DNA of 64,000 nucleotides from Gammaproteobacteria bacterium UBA2675 (lineage in GTDB: Bacteria; Pseudomonadota; Gammaproteobacteria; Pseudomonadales; Pseudohongiellaceae), in the NCBI GenBank assembly GCA_002354805.1, contig DEMH01000010.1, positions 124,001 to 188,000 of the forward strand, in the 5' to 3' direction. Below the pieces are notes generated by a model. The model saw nothing but the letters and a program-made list of their open reading frames with translations. It was not told where the DNA came from and made no database searches. Within the stretch, counting starts at the first letter, position 1; each line of letters begins with the position of its first letter. A program made the position numbers and the translations under genes. Below are positions 39,351 through 47,797 of the stretch, piece by piece.

Positions 39351-40931
39351 ATGACCCAGCAAAACATTCACAGCCAGAAAATCCTCATTCTTGACTTTGG
39401 ATCACAGTACACGCAGTTGATAGCCCGCCGCGTTCGTGAGCTGGGTGTGTATTGTGAGATATGGGACCATCAGTGCACTGAGGACGAAGTGCGCAATTTT
39501 GCCGCGCAGGGCATCATCCTGTCCGGCGGTCCGGAAACGGCAACGCAGGCTGGCTCTCCACAGGCAGCAAAATACCTGTTTACATTAAACGTACCATTGC
39601 TGGGTATCTGCTATGGCATGCAGACCATGGCCGAACAGCTGGGCGGCAAGGTCGAGGCGTCGGACAAGTCCGAGTTTGGTTACGCCGAAGTGAATCTGCC
39701 ATCCCCCGGTGCCTTGTTTGACGGCATCGAGGACCGCATCCTGACCGATGGCACTGCTCAACTTGATGTGTGGATGAGCCACGGTGACAAGGTCGTCAAG
39801 CTGCCACCGGACTTTGTGGTAACAGCCGAAACCAGCAGCGCACCGATTGCCGGCATGGCGAACGAAGAGAAGCGCTTCTATGGCGTTCAGTTCCACCCGG
39901 AAGTGACGCACACCTCGCAGGGTAAGCGTATTCTGGAACGCTTTGTGCGTCAGATCTGTGGCTGCGACGCTCTGTGGACCTCTGCCAATATCATTGAAGA
40001 CGCCATCCGCACTGTGCGCGAACAGGTAGGCAGCGATCACGTGCTGCTTGGTCTCTCTGGTGGTGTGGATTCCTCGGTCGTTGCAGCACTGCTGCATCAG
40101 GCCATCGGTGACCAGCTGACCTGTGTTTTTGTTGACAACGGTCTGCTGCGTCTCAACGAAGGTGACCAGGTGATGGCGACCTTTGCCGAAAACATGGGCG
40201 TCAAAGTCATTCGTGTTGACGCGGAAGAGCAATTCCTGAGCCGACTGGCCGGCGTCAATGATCCTGAGAAAAAGCGCAAGATCATTGGCAATACCTTTAT
40301 TGATGTGTTTGATGCCGAAGCCGCCAGGATCCCCAATGTAAAATGGCTGGCGCAGGGTACAATCTATCCGGATGTTATTGAATCTGCCGGTTCACGTACC
40401 GGCAAGGCCCACGTCATCAAGTCGCACCACAACGTCGGTGGTCTGCCGGAAGACATGGCACTGAAACTGGTTGAACCACTGCGCGAGCTGTTCAAGGACG
40501 AAGTGCGCCAGATCGGCCTTGAACTGGGCCTGCCATACGATATGGTTTACCGTCACCCGTTCCCCGGCCCGGGCCTGGGTGTCCGTGTGCTTGGCGAAGT
40601 CAAACACGAGTACTGCGAAGTGTTGCGCCGGGCCGACGCAATTTTCATCGAAGAGCTGCATAAAGCCGACTGGTACCACAAGACCAGTCAGGCCTTTGCC
40701 GTGTTCCTGCCGGTCAAATCAGTGGGCGTGGTTGGCGACGGTCGTCGTTATTCCTGGGTCATTGGCCTGCGTGCAGTCGAAACCATCGACTTTATGACAG
40801 CCCGCTGGGCGCATCTGCCCTATGAGCTGCTGGAAACTGTCAGCAACCGCATCATCAATGAAATCACCGATGTGTCGCGTGTGACCTACGATGTGTCGTC
40901 CAAACCACCGGCGACGATTGAGTGGGAATAA
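39351..40931 (+). CDS. guaA: GMP synthase (glutamine-hydrolysing)
   Basis: GuaA aminates XMP to GMP. ATG at 39351 gives 526 residues (E. coli 525) and the normal N-terminus before [21 protein letters not shown]; upstream in-frame codons are leader. The N-terminal glutaminase has the nucleophile C87 (GICYGMQ) and the His/Glu pair in FHPEVTHT. The ATP-pyrophosphatase domain begins [12 protein letters not shown], and the C-terminal dimerisation domain includes [12 protein letters not shown] perfect 13-bp hairpin follows the stop. Confidence 0.97.
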   Translation: MTQQNIHSQKILILDFGSQYTQLIARRVRELGVYCEIWDHQCTEDEVRNFAAQGIILSGGPETATQAGSPQAAKYLFTLNVPLLGICYGMQTMAEQLGGKVEASDKSEFGYAEVNLPSPGALFDGIEDRILTDGTAQLDVWMSHGDKVVKLPPDFVVTAETSSAPIAGMANEEKRFYGVQFHPEVTHTSQGKRILERFVRQICGCDALWTSANIIEDAIRTVREQVGSDHVLLGLSGGVDSSVVAALLHQAIGDQLTCVFVDNGLLRLNEGDQVMATFAENMGVKVIRVDAEEQFLSRLAGVNDPEKKRKIIGNTFIDVFDAEAARIPNVKWLAQGTIYPDVIESAGSRTGKAHVIKSHHNVGGLPEDMALKLVEPLRELFKDEVRQIGLELGLPYDMVYRHPFPGPGLGVRVLGEVKHEYCEVLRRADAIFIEELHKADWYHKTSQAFAVFLPVKSVGVVGDGRRYSWVIGLRAVETIDFMTARWAHLPYELLETVSNRIINEITDVSRVTYDVSSKPPATIEWE

Positions 40932-40949
40932 GGGCAGGGCAGGCGAATT

Positions 40950-40980
40950 GATTAATAGCGGCCATAAGCCGCTATTAATC
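40950..40980. terminator. Perfect 13-bp hairpin after guaA
   Basis: GATTAATAGCGGC (40950-40962) and its exact complement (40968-40980) enclose the loop CATAA, 19 bases after the guaA stop. No T-run follows, but the AT-rich outer half of the stem could serve either strand. The convergent TerB-like gene ends 47 bases further. Confidence 0.55.
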
Positions 40981-41026
40981 GGTGCCTTGTTGTTCAGGAC
41001 TCAGGCTCAAGCCTTGTTCATGCTCC

Positions 41027-41467
41027 TCAGAGGTCGTCAGCAGAGAGCAGGCCCGCAATTTCCGCCGGGGTAGCGCGAAGGGCCATGACGACCTGATTGA
41101 AGAAATCTACTTCACCGTAGCGGATCTCATCGTCACTGCGGATGACATCCGCCAGAGAGCTGATAATCACCACGCGTTCACTTTCGGTCAGTTTCTTGGT
41201 GGCCTTGGACAGATAGCGTACCAGGGGCTGCGATTCAAAAAGTTCTGAAGAGGCTGCGGTGAGAATGTCAGCTTTGGTGAACTCATCACCGATCTGCTCT
41301 TTGAGCACCGCCTTCACTTTCTCTATTTCTACAGACTCGATATTGGAGTCAACACGAATAGCCCGCGACAGGACCATGAGCAGGACTTCCTGAAAGAGTT
41401 CTTGCTTTTGATTGGAACTTCCATTGCTGATCAGGTTGCGAATGGAATCAAAGTTGATAATGCTCAT
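41027..41467 (-). CDS. TerB-like protein
   Basis: The 146-residue all-helical protein matches the TerB/DjlA-like pattern. It has an LLMVLSRAIRVDSNIESVEIEKVKAVL segment with the acidic metal-binding helix turn, a second related motif (SSLADVIRSDDEIRYGEVDFFNQV) and long amphipathic helices. TerB proteins bind calcium and relate to tellurite or stress resistance in ter clusters, but isolated members like this one have no assigned job. The start has no strong Shine-Dalgarno within view. It lies alone between guaA and a secreted hydrolase; about 240 bases upstream hold nothing recognisable. Confidence 0.7.
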   Translation of the reverse strand: MSIINFDSIRNLISNGSSNQKQELFQEVLLMVLSRAIRVDSNIESVEIEKVKAVLKEQIGDEFTKADILTAASSELFESQPLVRYLSKATKKLTESERVVIISSLADVIRSDDEIRYGEVDFFNQVVMALRATPAEIAGLLSADDL

Positions 41468-41709
41468 GCTGGCTCCGTCTGGATCTTGTTTTTAATTGGT
41501 TAAGTACCTTATGACATGGGGCTTGCCTGCTCCATGGAAAACAGCAGACTAATAAGATTCTGCGCTTGTGTCCATATTAAGCCTTTCTTGAAGAGCGTTC
41601 CAGTTGGGAGTTGAACGCAATTTTTTGCACCTCATCCCACAGCCCATATTAATTCCCCTGCCACAGATGTAGAGTCTTGTATCCTATATCGAACTGTTCA
41701 GGGGGATGT

Positions 41710-42759
41710 ATGTTCAGAAGAAGCATGGCAGTCCGGCTAAATCATATGCTGGCCGCACTGGGATTGTTAGCCTTGTCCCACACGGCCTCAGCCGCGGAAG
41801 TACTGGGTGTCACCTGTCAGACGCCGCCACCGGTGCATTGCGCCGACGGTGACTGTGCCAGCAAAACGGCAGTGCCTGGCAATGTCATCGAGACTGACAG
41901 CGGCAGGGAATACTTTCTCGATTACCCATGCGACCTGCAACCAGGGGAAGAAGTCACCTTCATCCTGAATATTCATGGTGCCGGTTCCATCGGCAACTGG
42001 CAGCGCCATTACTTCCCGGCCATGGACTACAAAGATTCTCATCGTCTTGTGGTAGCCACGCCCACTGCCGCTGGTTCGGCAAACATGGGTAGCGGCAGCG
42101 GCGTGCGTGTGTGGGCACCACAAACGGATGACGCGCACCTGCAGGCCATCACCGAGCAGGTCGTTGATGCCTTTGGCGCCGAGAACATCCGCGCCTTCTG
42201 GCTGGCAGGCCATAGTCAGGGCGGCATGACCTCGCGTCGCCTGGTCTGCACCGACTTCTTTGCGGACAAAGTCGACGGCATGCTCAGTCTGTCGGGTGGT
42301 CGTATCGGCCAGGCACCCTTTGTGGATAATTTTGGACCTCCGATGGCAGACGGTACGCCTCCGCCGTCGCGCCCACGAGGAATGGCGGAAGAGACGCTGC
42401 CCAACTGCGATTTCTCCCATATTTTTGCAATTGGAGAGTATGAGATCGAATCGCTGCCCGACAGCTCACCCTGGGCAGAGCGCTATCAGTGTGATGCCCG
42501 TGAGCAAACGCAGGTCGTTGATACCGAGCGAGGCTGGGTCTATGACAGCGGGCGTGCCGGCTTCCCTGTATGGGGCGTGGAGGCACGTCCAGGTACAGCG
42601 GATGTTTACGAATATCCGAATTGCGAGGATGGCCGGGTAGTAGCTGATGTGGTGCGGCTGGACAAAGGTCACACGGAAGGCCTCGAGCCCAATGTCACTG
42701 AGCGCATTGTTGAGCTGATGGTTTCAGCCAGCGGTGGCAAGATCAAGTCATCGCAATAA
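41710..42759 (+). CDS. Secreted alpha/beta-hydrolase (esterase/PHB-depolymerase-like)
   Basis: ATG at 41710 follows a GGGGG five bases upstream and gives 349 residues with a signal peptide (about 1-28, ending SAA). The mature part has the oxyanion loop NIHGAGSIGNW, the nucleophile elbow GHSQGG (Ser) and a Cys-rich profile (several paired Cys near 33-48) suggesting periplasmic disulfides. Such features occur in feruloyl-esterase, LpqC and PHB-depolymerase-like enzymes; the substrate cannot be given. The catalytic His is likely in DKGHTEGLEP near the C-terminus. A strong hairpin follows. Confidence 0.7.
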   Translation: MFRRSMAVRLNHMLAALGLLALSHTASAAEVLGVTCQTPPPVHCADGDCASKTAVPGNVIETDSGREYFLDYPCDLQPGEEVTFILNIHGAGSIGNWQRHYFPAMDYKDSHRLVVATPTAAGSANMGSGSGVRVWAPQTDDAHLQAITEQVVDAFGAENIRAFWLAGHSQGGMTSRRLVCTDFFADKVDGMLSLSGGRIGQAPFVDNFGPPMADGTPPPSRPRGMAEETLPNCDFSHIFAIGEYEIESLPDSSPWAERYQCDAREQTQVVDTERGWVYDSGRAGFPVWGVEARPGTADVYEYPNCEDGRVVADVVRLDKGHTEGLEPNVTERIVELMVSASGGKIKSSQ

Positions 42760-42771
42760 CAGCTCTCTGAA

Positions 42772-42813
42772 ACTGGCGCGGCTGGTGTCTGCTCGGCGCC
42801 AGCCGGCGCCAGT
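42772..42813 (+). terminator. Terminator-like hairpin after the secreted hydrolase
   Basis: ACTGGCGC-GGCTGG (42772-42785) pairs with CCAGCC (42799-42804) and GCGCCAGT (42806-42813) with a single bulged G, around a 13-base loop. T-rich sequence (CTCCTTTTT) appears about 13 bases later. It begins 12 bases after the stop. Confidence 0.5.
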
Positions 42814-42923
42814 CTGTCCAGATTCTCCTTTTTGCCGAAACCGCTCGTGTCCGCAGGTCGTAATAAGGTAACCTTCGCCATGCGAATGATACCCAAATGA
42901 CCTTAATGCAGAAGGAGAACACC

Positions 42924-43502
42924 ATGCTTCGTCAATCGCTCTCGGCTTTTGTACTGTTGGCCGGATTGCTTATTGGCTCCTCAGCCATGGCCCAGTGGAC
43001 GCTGGATAACGACCAGTCCAAGCTGAGCTTTGTAACCATCAAGGCCGACCATGTCGCCGAAGTTCACACATTTGATCGGCTTGCCGGCAGCATCAATGCC
43101 TCTGGTGAAGTCAGCATTACCATCGAGCTGGCCAGCATCAATTCCCTGATCCCTATCCGCGACGAGCGCATGCAGGCGATGTTGTTCGAAACCAACCTGT
43201 TCCCTGAAGCCATGGTCAGTGGCTCGGTCGACATCGCCGATCTGCGCGCGATGGAGCCGGGTGAATCCCGCGCCTTGACGCTGGATGTGTCGCTTGATCT
43301 GCGCGGCGACGCCCGCGACTATCCGGCGGAAATTCTGGTGACGCGAACCCAGAACGGTGTCGTTGCCTCAACGCTGAAACCAATTCTGGTGACGGCGGAC
43401 AATCATACGCTGGCTGCCGGTGTTGAAGCTCTGCGCGAAATCGCGGGTCTGCCCAGCATTTCCCGTGCGGTTCCTGTGAGCTTTACAGTGGTTTTTGAAT
43501 AA
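42924..43502 (+). CDS. YceI-family periplasmic protein
   Basis: ATG at 42924 with AAGGAG six bases upstream gives 192 residues. A signal peptide (about 1-24, ending SAMAQ) precedes a YceI-like lipocalin barrel: WTLDNDQSKLSFVTIKADHVAE, the SINSLIPIRDERMQ segment with ML-FETNLFP, and the C-terminal FTVVFE strand. YceI proteins bind long isoprenoid chains or related amphiphiles; some are base- or stress-induced. It converges with the OB-fold-like gene across a perfect 16-bp hairpin. Confidence 0.82.
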   Translation: MLRQSLSAFVLLAGLLIGSSAMAQWTLDNDQSKLSFVTIKADHVAEVHTFDRLAGSINASGEVSITIELASINSLIPIRDERMQAMLFETNLFPEAMVSGSVDIADLRAMEPGESRALTLDVSLDLRGDARDYPAEILVTRTQNGVVASTLKPILVTADNHTLAAGVEALREIAGLPSISRAVPVSFTVVFE

Positions 43503-43518
43503 GCTGCTATGAGCCCGA

Positions 43519-43552
43519 GTTGCCTCCGCAGCAGGGCTGCTGCGGAGGCAAC
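43519..43552. terminator. Perfect 16-bp inverted repeat, likely bidirectional terminator
   Basis: GTTGCCTCCGCAGCAG (43519-43534) and its exact complement (43537-43552) are separated by only GG; in RNA a 15-bp stem with a four-base loop is likely. It lies midway between convergent genes ending at 43502 and 43594. A T-poor flank weakens intrinsic termination. Confidence 0.55.
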
Positions 43553-43593
43553 ATATCCATTTTGCTTAACGTTACCGCGAATACTGTCCCTGT

Positions 43594-44244
43594 TCAGGAG
43601 TCTTCCCGATCGCGGTCGTGCAGGGTTGTCACCAGATCGGCATCAAACACCCGACCTTCGAACAGTTCAATATCGATGTTGCCGGTAACAGACACAACAT
43701 CCCCTGGCGTGATTTTCTGATACCCCTCGTCATCAAGCGGGTTATAGGACATTTCATCAACATTGACGGTGATCATCTGCGCGCCGCTGGCCAGCCGGAA
43801 TTGTTCGGCTTCGGCATCGACGCTGCTGACCATGCCCTGAAAAGTGGTGTCGGACACATTGACCGGGCCGACATCGACGAAGCTGTCTTCCTCATCCAGG
43901 GCGCTGGCGTAGAAGTATGTCCCCAGATGTTCCACGTAGACACTGGATGCCTCCAGCGTGGTCAATTCGTAGAAGTCATCATCAATCAGCCCGGATACCG
44001 TTACACGGTCACCCGGCATCAGCTTGTAGCCATCGGCGTCACGATCACCATCATCCATTTCGACAAAAACACTGCCCTGACCATAGTCCAGTAGGAACGA
44101 GTCCGGGGAAACACTCTCGACAGTGCCGTCAATACTGATCCAGGTGCTGTCCGGCTCAATATACGGGTTCTGCGCTAAAGCGGCAGACGCAAGGAGCACA
44201 GAACTGATTGAAGTCAAACAGGCGAGACGTTGAGAACGTTTCAT
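43594..44244 (-). CDS. Periplasmic protein with two OB-fold-like repeats (DUF5666-like)
   Basis: ATG at 44244 follows a textbook AAGGAGGT and gives 216 residues; upstream in-frame codons overlap the Fur-box region and are not credible. A signal peptide (about 1-24, ending ALAQ) precedes two related beta-rich units. One begins ISIDGTVESVSPDSFLL with GDRVTVSG; the other begins FQGMVSSVDAEAEQFRL with GDVVSVTG. Both resemble small OB-fold or DUF5666 proteins. It is very acidic (DGDRDAD, HDRDRED), suggesting metal binding. It is divergent from the siderophore receptor and may share iron control. Confidence 0.65.
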   Translation of the reverse strand: MKRSQRLACLTSISSVLLASAALAQNPYIEPDSTWISIDGTVESVSPDSFLLDYGQGSVFVEMDDGDRDADGYKLMPGDRVTVSGLIDDDFYELTTLEASSVYVEHLGTYFYASALDEEDSFVDVGPVNVSDTTFQGMVSSVDAEAEQFRLASGAQMITVNVDEMSYNPLDDEGYQKITPGDVVSVTGNIDIELFEGRVFDADLVTTLHDRDREDS

Positions 44245-44405
44245 TACGACCTCCTTCATTTCTCTTGGCTTCCTAGTTTGGATGTCAGCCGCCACACGCC
44301 GCGGCCATGCGTCGGCAGGTGGGGGATTTTCTGACACGCTTACTTCGGTTGACAGGAAACAGGCGGCTAAGTTTCCTGGGTCAGCACATTTGCTTGTGAA
44401 AATAC

Positions 44406-44424
44406 AAATGAGAATGATTCGCTT
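44406..44424. promoter_or_regulatory. Candidate Fur box
   Basis: GAGAAT-G-ATTCGC (44410-44422) is a 6-1-6 inverted repeat close to the Fur core GATAAT-N-ATTATC, within AAATGAGAATGATTCGCTT. It lies 75-93 bases before the siderophore-receptor start and upstream of the divergent acidic protein. Confidence 0.6.
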
Positions 44425-44498
44425 TACAGTTAGTGTTTGTGCTGCTATATTTCGCGCCATTCTTGTTCATGTTTTAACGTTACTCAGGTGTGTCCCCC

Positions 44499-46631
44499 AT
44501 GAAAACAGACTCTGCTACCCGAACTGCAGCTCTCATTCCTTTGCTCGCCGGATTTTCCCTGTTACCCCTCCACTCGGCCATAGCGGCTCAGGACGAGCCA
44601 GCGTTCCAGGAAGAAATCATCATCACCAGCATCCGCGCCGACCGCAACAGCCGCGGTGCCACCGGTCTGGATCTTGATGTGGCAGAGACGCCGCAGTCGC
44701 TGACCATTCTGGATGCCGAGACGCTGGAGAGCTTTGGTCTGGAAGACATCAACAGCATGCTGAAGCTGACGACTGGCGTGAATGTGGATTCATCCGAGAC
44801 AGATCGTACCTATTACAACGCGCGTGGATTCGATATCACCAGCATGCACGTGGATGGCGTCGGTATGCCGTTTGGTGAACTGGTGGTGGGTGACATTGAC
44901 ACCGCAATCTATGAAAAAGTCGAAATCATCCGTGGTTCCAATGGACTGATTACCGGGCTTGGCAACCCGTCAGGCACCATCAATTACGTCCGCAAGCGTC
45001 CAGGCAATGAATTTGCCATGAGCACTCGCCTGACAGTAGGGCGCTGGGATACCCGACGAGCCGAGTTCGATATTTCCACGCCGCTGGTCGAATCCGGGCG
45101 CTGGGCAGCCCGTTTTGTGGGTGTCGCCCAGGATGGCGAAAGCTGGCTGAACAACTATGCCAATGACCGCGCGGTGGGTTCGCTGGTCATTGACGGTCAG
45201 ATTGGTAACTCAGTCACAGTAGCGCTGGGTTATACGCGCCAGGACAACAACAGCGACGCACCGCTGTGGGGTGCCTCGCCGATGATCTACAGCAATGGCC
45301 AGCAACTGGATTTTGATGTTTCGACCTCAACCGCCATGGAATGGTCCTACTGGGACACGCTGTCAGAGCGTTCCTTTGTCGAACTCGGCTGGCAGTTGGC
45401 TGATGACTGGCGTGTCGAAAGTTCAGTGACGCATATTGATTACGCTGACAATTCCGAAGTGTTCTACGTTTACTCCAACACTGGCCTGGATGCTGACAGC
45501 GGGCTGGGCATGCTCAGCTACCCCGGCAAGTTTGACGCTAGTGAAGAGTCATTGATCTGGGATACCTCACTGCAGGGCAGTTTTCAGGCCTTCGACCGCG
45601 AACACGAACTGAATCTGGGTGTCAGCCTGGCTGACCAGGATTCAGGTTCCCTGGACCATACTGCACTGAGTGGTTTCCAGGCCATGCCGGCATTCCCTGG
45701 CTGGCAGGGTAACGAAGTGGCGCGCCCAAGCTGGGATACGCCGTATCAGGCGGCTGAGGAAGACACTCAACTGAACCGGCTCTACGGCTCGCTGCTGCTG
45801 TCGATGACAGATCGCTTCAAGGTGATTCTGGGCATGAACGTGGTGGACTACGAAAATCGTGGCGTCAGCTGGGGTGTCTCCACTGACTCTGACGAAGATG
45901 GCAGCAGCCCTTACGTCGGATTCACCTGGGAACTGCTGGACAGCCTGAATCTGTACGCCAGCTACAGCGACATCTACCAGCCACAGTACTACCTGGACAT
46001 GGATCTGCAGCCGCTGGGTTCAGCGGAAGGCAAAAGTTATGAGGCGGGCCTGAAAAAGCAGTTTGATTCCTCATGGCTTGCCACGGTCGCAGTATTCAAG
46101 ACCGAGCAGGAAAATCTGCAGGAATTCGTACGTTATGGCGATGGTGACGGTATCGACGACACCGACTACAGCGACGATTTTGATTTCGCCATGTATCGCG
46201 GTATCAGCGTCGACTCCACGGGCATCGAGCTGGAAGTTGCCGGTGAAGTGGCAGAGGGACTGCGGCTGCAGGCCGGTTATACCTATCTGCAGCTGGAAGA
46301 TCCTAATGGTGATGAGACGCGCACATTCATCCCGCGCAATACCTTCAAGATGCTCGCTGACTGGCGCCCGGTATGGCAACAGCGCCTGGCGCTTGGACTG
46401 TCCGCGCGCTGGCAGGATGATATCTATTTTGACTCTGCCTACGGGCGCATCAGTCAGGATGCCTATGCGGTCATCGGCGGTTACGCACGTTACGACGTGA
46501 GCGAGTCGCTGGCGGTCTCTCTGAACGTCGACAATGCCCTGGATGAGAAGTATTTGAGCTCGGTCAAGTTTGAACAATCGTATTATGCGGCGCCGCAGAA
46601 CTACAGTCTGTCAGTGGACTGGCAATTCTGA
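44499..46631 (+). CDS. TonB-dependent siderophore receptor
   Basis: The 710-residue receptor begins at ATG 44499 (a GTG nine bases upstream is less likely). A signal peptide (about 1-30, ending SAIAAQ) precedes a TonB box (EEIIITSIRADR) and the siderophore-receptor plug of the FhuE/FpvA type: ETPQSLTILDAETL, YYNARGFDITSMHVDGVGMP, VEIIRGSNGLITGLGNPSGTINYVRKRP. The beta-barrel ends in the usual aromatic residue (DWQF). No extra signalling domain precedes the plug, so it is not a sigma-regulating transducer. A Fur-like box lies upstream, and the PepSY membrane protein follows after 35 bases. Confidence 0.92.
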   Translation: MKTDSATRTAALIPLLAGFSLLPLHSAIAAQDEPAFQEEIIITSIRADRNSRGATGLDLDVAETPQSLTILDAETLESFGLEDINSMLKLTTGVNVDSSETDRTYYNARGFDITSMHVDGVGMPFGELVVGDIDTAIYEKVEIIRGSNGLITGLGNPSGTINYVRKRPGNEFAMSTRLTVGRWDTRRAEFDISTPLVESGRWAARFVGVAQDGESWLNNYANDRAVGSLVIDGQIGNSVTVALGYTRQDNNSDAPLWGASPMIYSNGQQLDFDVSTSTAMEWSYWDTLSERSFVELGWQLADDWRVESSVTHIDYADNSEVFYVYSNTGLDADSGLGMLSYPGKFDASEESLIWDTSLQGSFQAFDREHELNLGVSLADQDSGSLDHTALSGFQAMPAFPGWQGNEVARPSWDTPYQAAEEDTQLNRLYGSLLLSMTDRFKVILGMNVVDYENRGVSWGVSTDSDEDGSSPYVGFTWELLDSLNLYASYSDIYQPQYYLDMDLQPLGSAEGKSYEAGLKKQFDSSWLATVAVFKTEQENLQEFVRYGDGDGIDDTDYSDDFDFAMYRGISVDSTGIELEVAGEVAEGLRLQAGYTYLQLEDPNGDETRTFIPRNTFKMLADWRPVWQQRLALGLSARWQDDIYFDSAYGRISQDAYAVIGGYARYDVSESLAVSLNVDNALDEKYLSSVKFEQSYYAAPQNYSLSVDWQF

Positions 46632-46666
46632 GAAATCTGATACCACGTTAAACGGAGTTCAAGCAC

Positions 46667-47782
46667 GTGAACAAACTTCTGTTCAAAGTACACAGTTACC
46701 TGGCTCTGCTGGCTGTTGTGCCAATTCTCATTGTTTGTGTGACCGGCAGTATTCTGGTCTTCAAGCATGAAATTGATTCTCTGCTGAGAGGGGAGCATGT
46801 TCGCGTCGAGCCTCAGTCCCAGCGAATGCCACTGGACTCCCTGATGGCATCGGTCAATCAGGCTCACCCTGACTACGAAGCGGTTGGCTGGACCCTGTTT
46901 CAGGATCCTGGCCGAGCCGATCAGATGTACGTCATGGAAAAAGGCACCAGTGACTGGTCGTATGTATTCCTCAACCAGTATACGGGCCAGGTGTTGCAGG
47001 AACCGCAGCTCTACGATCAGTTTCTGACCGACTGGCTGCTGGAGCTGCATTTCAACTTCCTGCTGCATGATGCCGGCATGCTGGTGACATCATTTTTTGC
47101 TGTCCTTTTAATGTTGCTGGGTTTCACTGGAATCTACCTGCACCGCAAATTCTGGAAAAACTTCTTCACGCTGCGCTGGAAAAGCCGGCTGGTTGTTTAC
47201 TTCAGTGACATGCACAAACTGGTCGGTGTCATTGCGTCGCCGGCACTGATCATTCTGGCCTTTACCGGTATCTGGTGGAATGTTGTCGCCTACCTGTATG
47301 AGATGCAGGAGCATGCGGACGGCAGTGAGCATCACGTCATGGTTGACCGTCTTTATGGGGATCAGGTGTCATTTGATGCGATTGTTGCATCAGCCGAGCA
47401 AAGGATAGCGGGTTTTGAGGCAACCTATCTGACCCTGCCGTACGAGCCCGGCGTTGATATCCAGGTCTGGGGCGATGTTCCCACCGGTAATATTCTGACC
47501 AGTGAGTATTCCAGTGTGGTAACTTTTGATGAGTCTACCGGCGATTGGCTGTCTACTTATGACATCCGTGAAGCTACTACCGGCGCGGTCATTGTCGACA
47601 GTTACCGGCGACTGCATTTCGGAGACTTTGCCGGCCTGCTTTCAAAAGCGCTGTGGGCATTGCTGGGTCTGTCGCCGGTGCTGTTGTCAGTCACTGGTCT
47701 GACCTTGTGGTGGAAACGCCGCAGCCAGCGTCAGCGAGCCCGCGAGAAACGTCGTGAGAAACTCGAACTGGCAAATGCCTGA
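46667..47782 (+). CDS. PepSY-associated membrane protein, probable siderophore/iron reductase partner
   Basis: GTG at 46667 with CGGAG upstream gives 371 residues. The family pattern is KVHSYLALLAVVPILIVCVTGSILVFK at the start (span about 8-30, with the conserved His), a periplasmic PepSY-like region, a span near 140-165 (FFAVLLMLLGFTGIYLH), a third in the KLVGVIASPALIILAFTGIWWN region, and a fourth (LLGLSPVLLSVTGLTLWW) near the C-terminus. Such proteins sit beside siderophore receptors; some are thought to reduce ferric siderophores using heme held by the conserved His residues. It shares the receptor's operon. Confidence 0.82.
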   Translation: MNKLLFKVHSYLALLAVVPILIVCVTGSILVFKHEIDSLLRGEHVRVEPQSQRMPLDSLMASVNQAHPDYEAVGWTLFQDPGRADQMYVMEKGTSDWSYVFLNQYTGQVLQEPQLYDQFLTDWLLELHFNFLLHDAGMLVTSFFAVLLMLLGFTGIYLHRKFWKNFFTLRWKSRLVVYFSDMHKLVGVIASPALIILAFTGIWWNVVAYLYEMQEHADGSEHHVMVDRLYGDQVSFDAIVASAEQRIAGFEATYLTLPYEPGVDIQVWGDVPTGNILTSEYSSVVTFDESTGDWLSTYDIREATTGAVIVDSYRRLHFGDFAGLLSKALWALLGLSPVLLSVTGLTLWWKRRSQRQRAREKRREKLELANA

Positions 47783-47797
47783 AACCAGCATGCAGTC

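Noticed and set aside
40950..40980. Attachment site or mobile-element end after guaA
   Set aside because: guaA can be an integration site, but no integrase, direct repeat or foreign genes follow; the sequence is a simple 13-bp hairpin.
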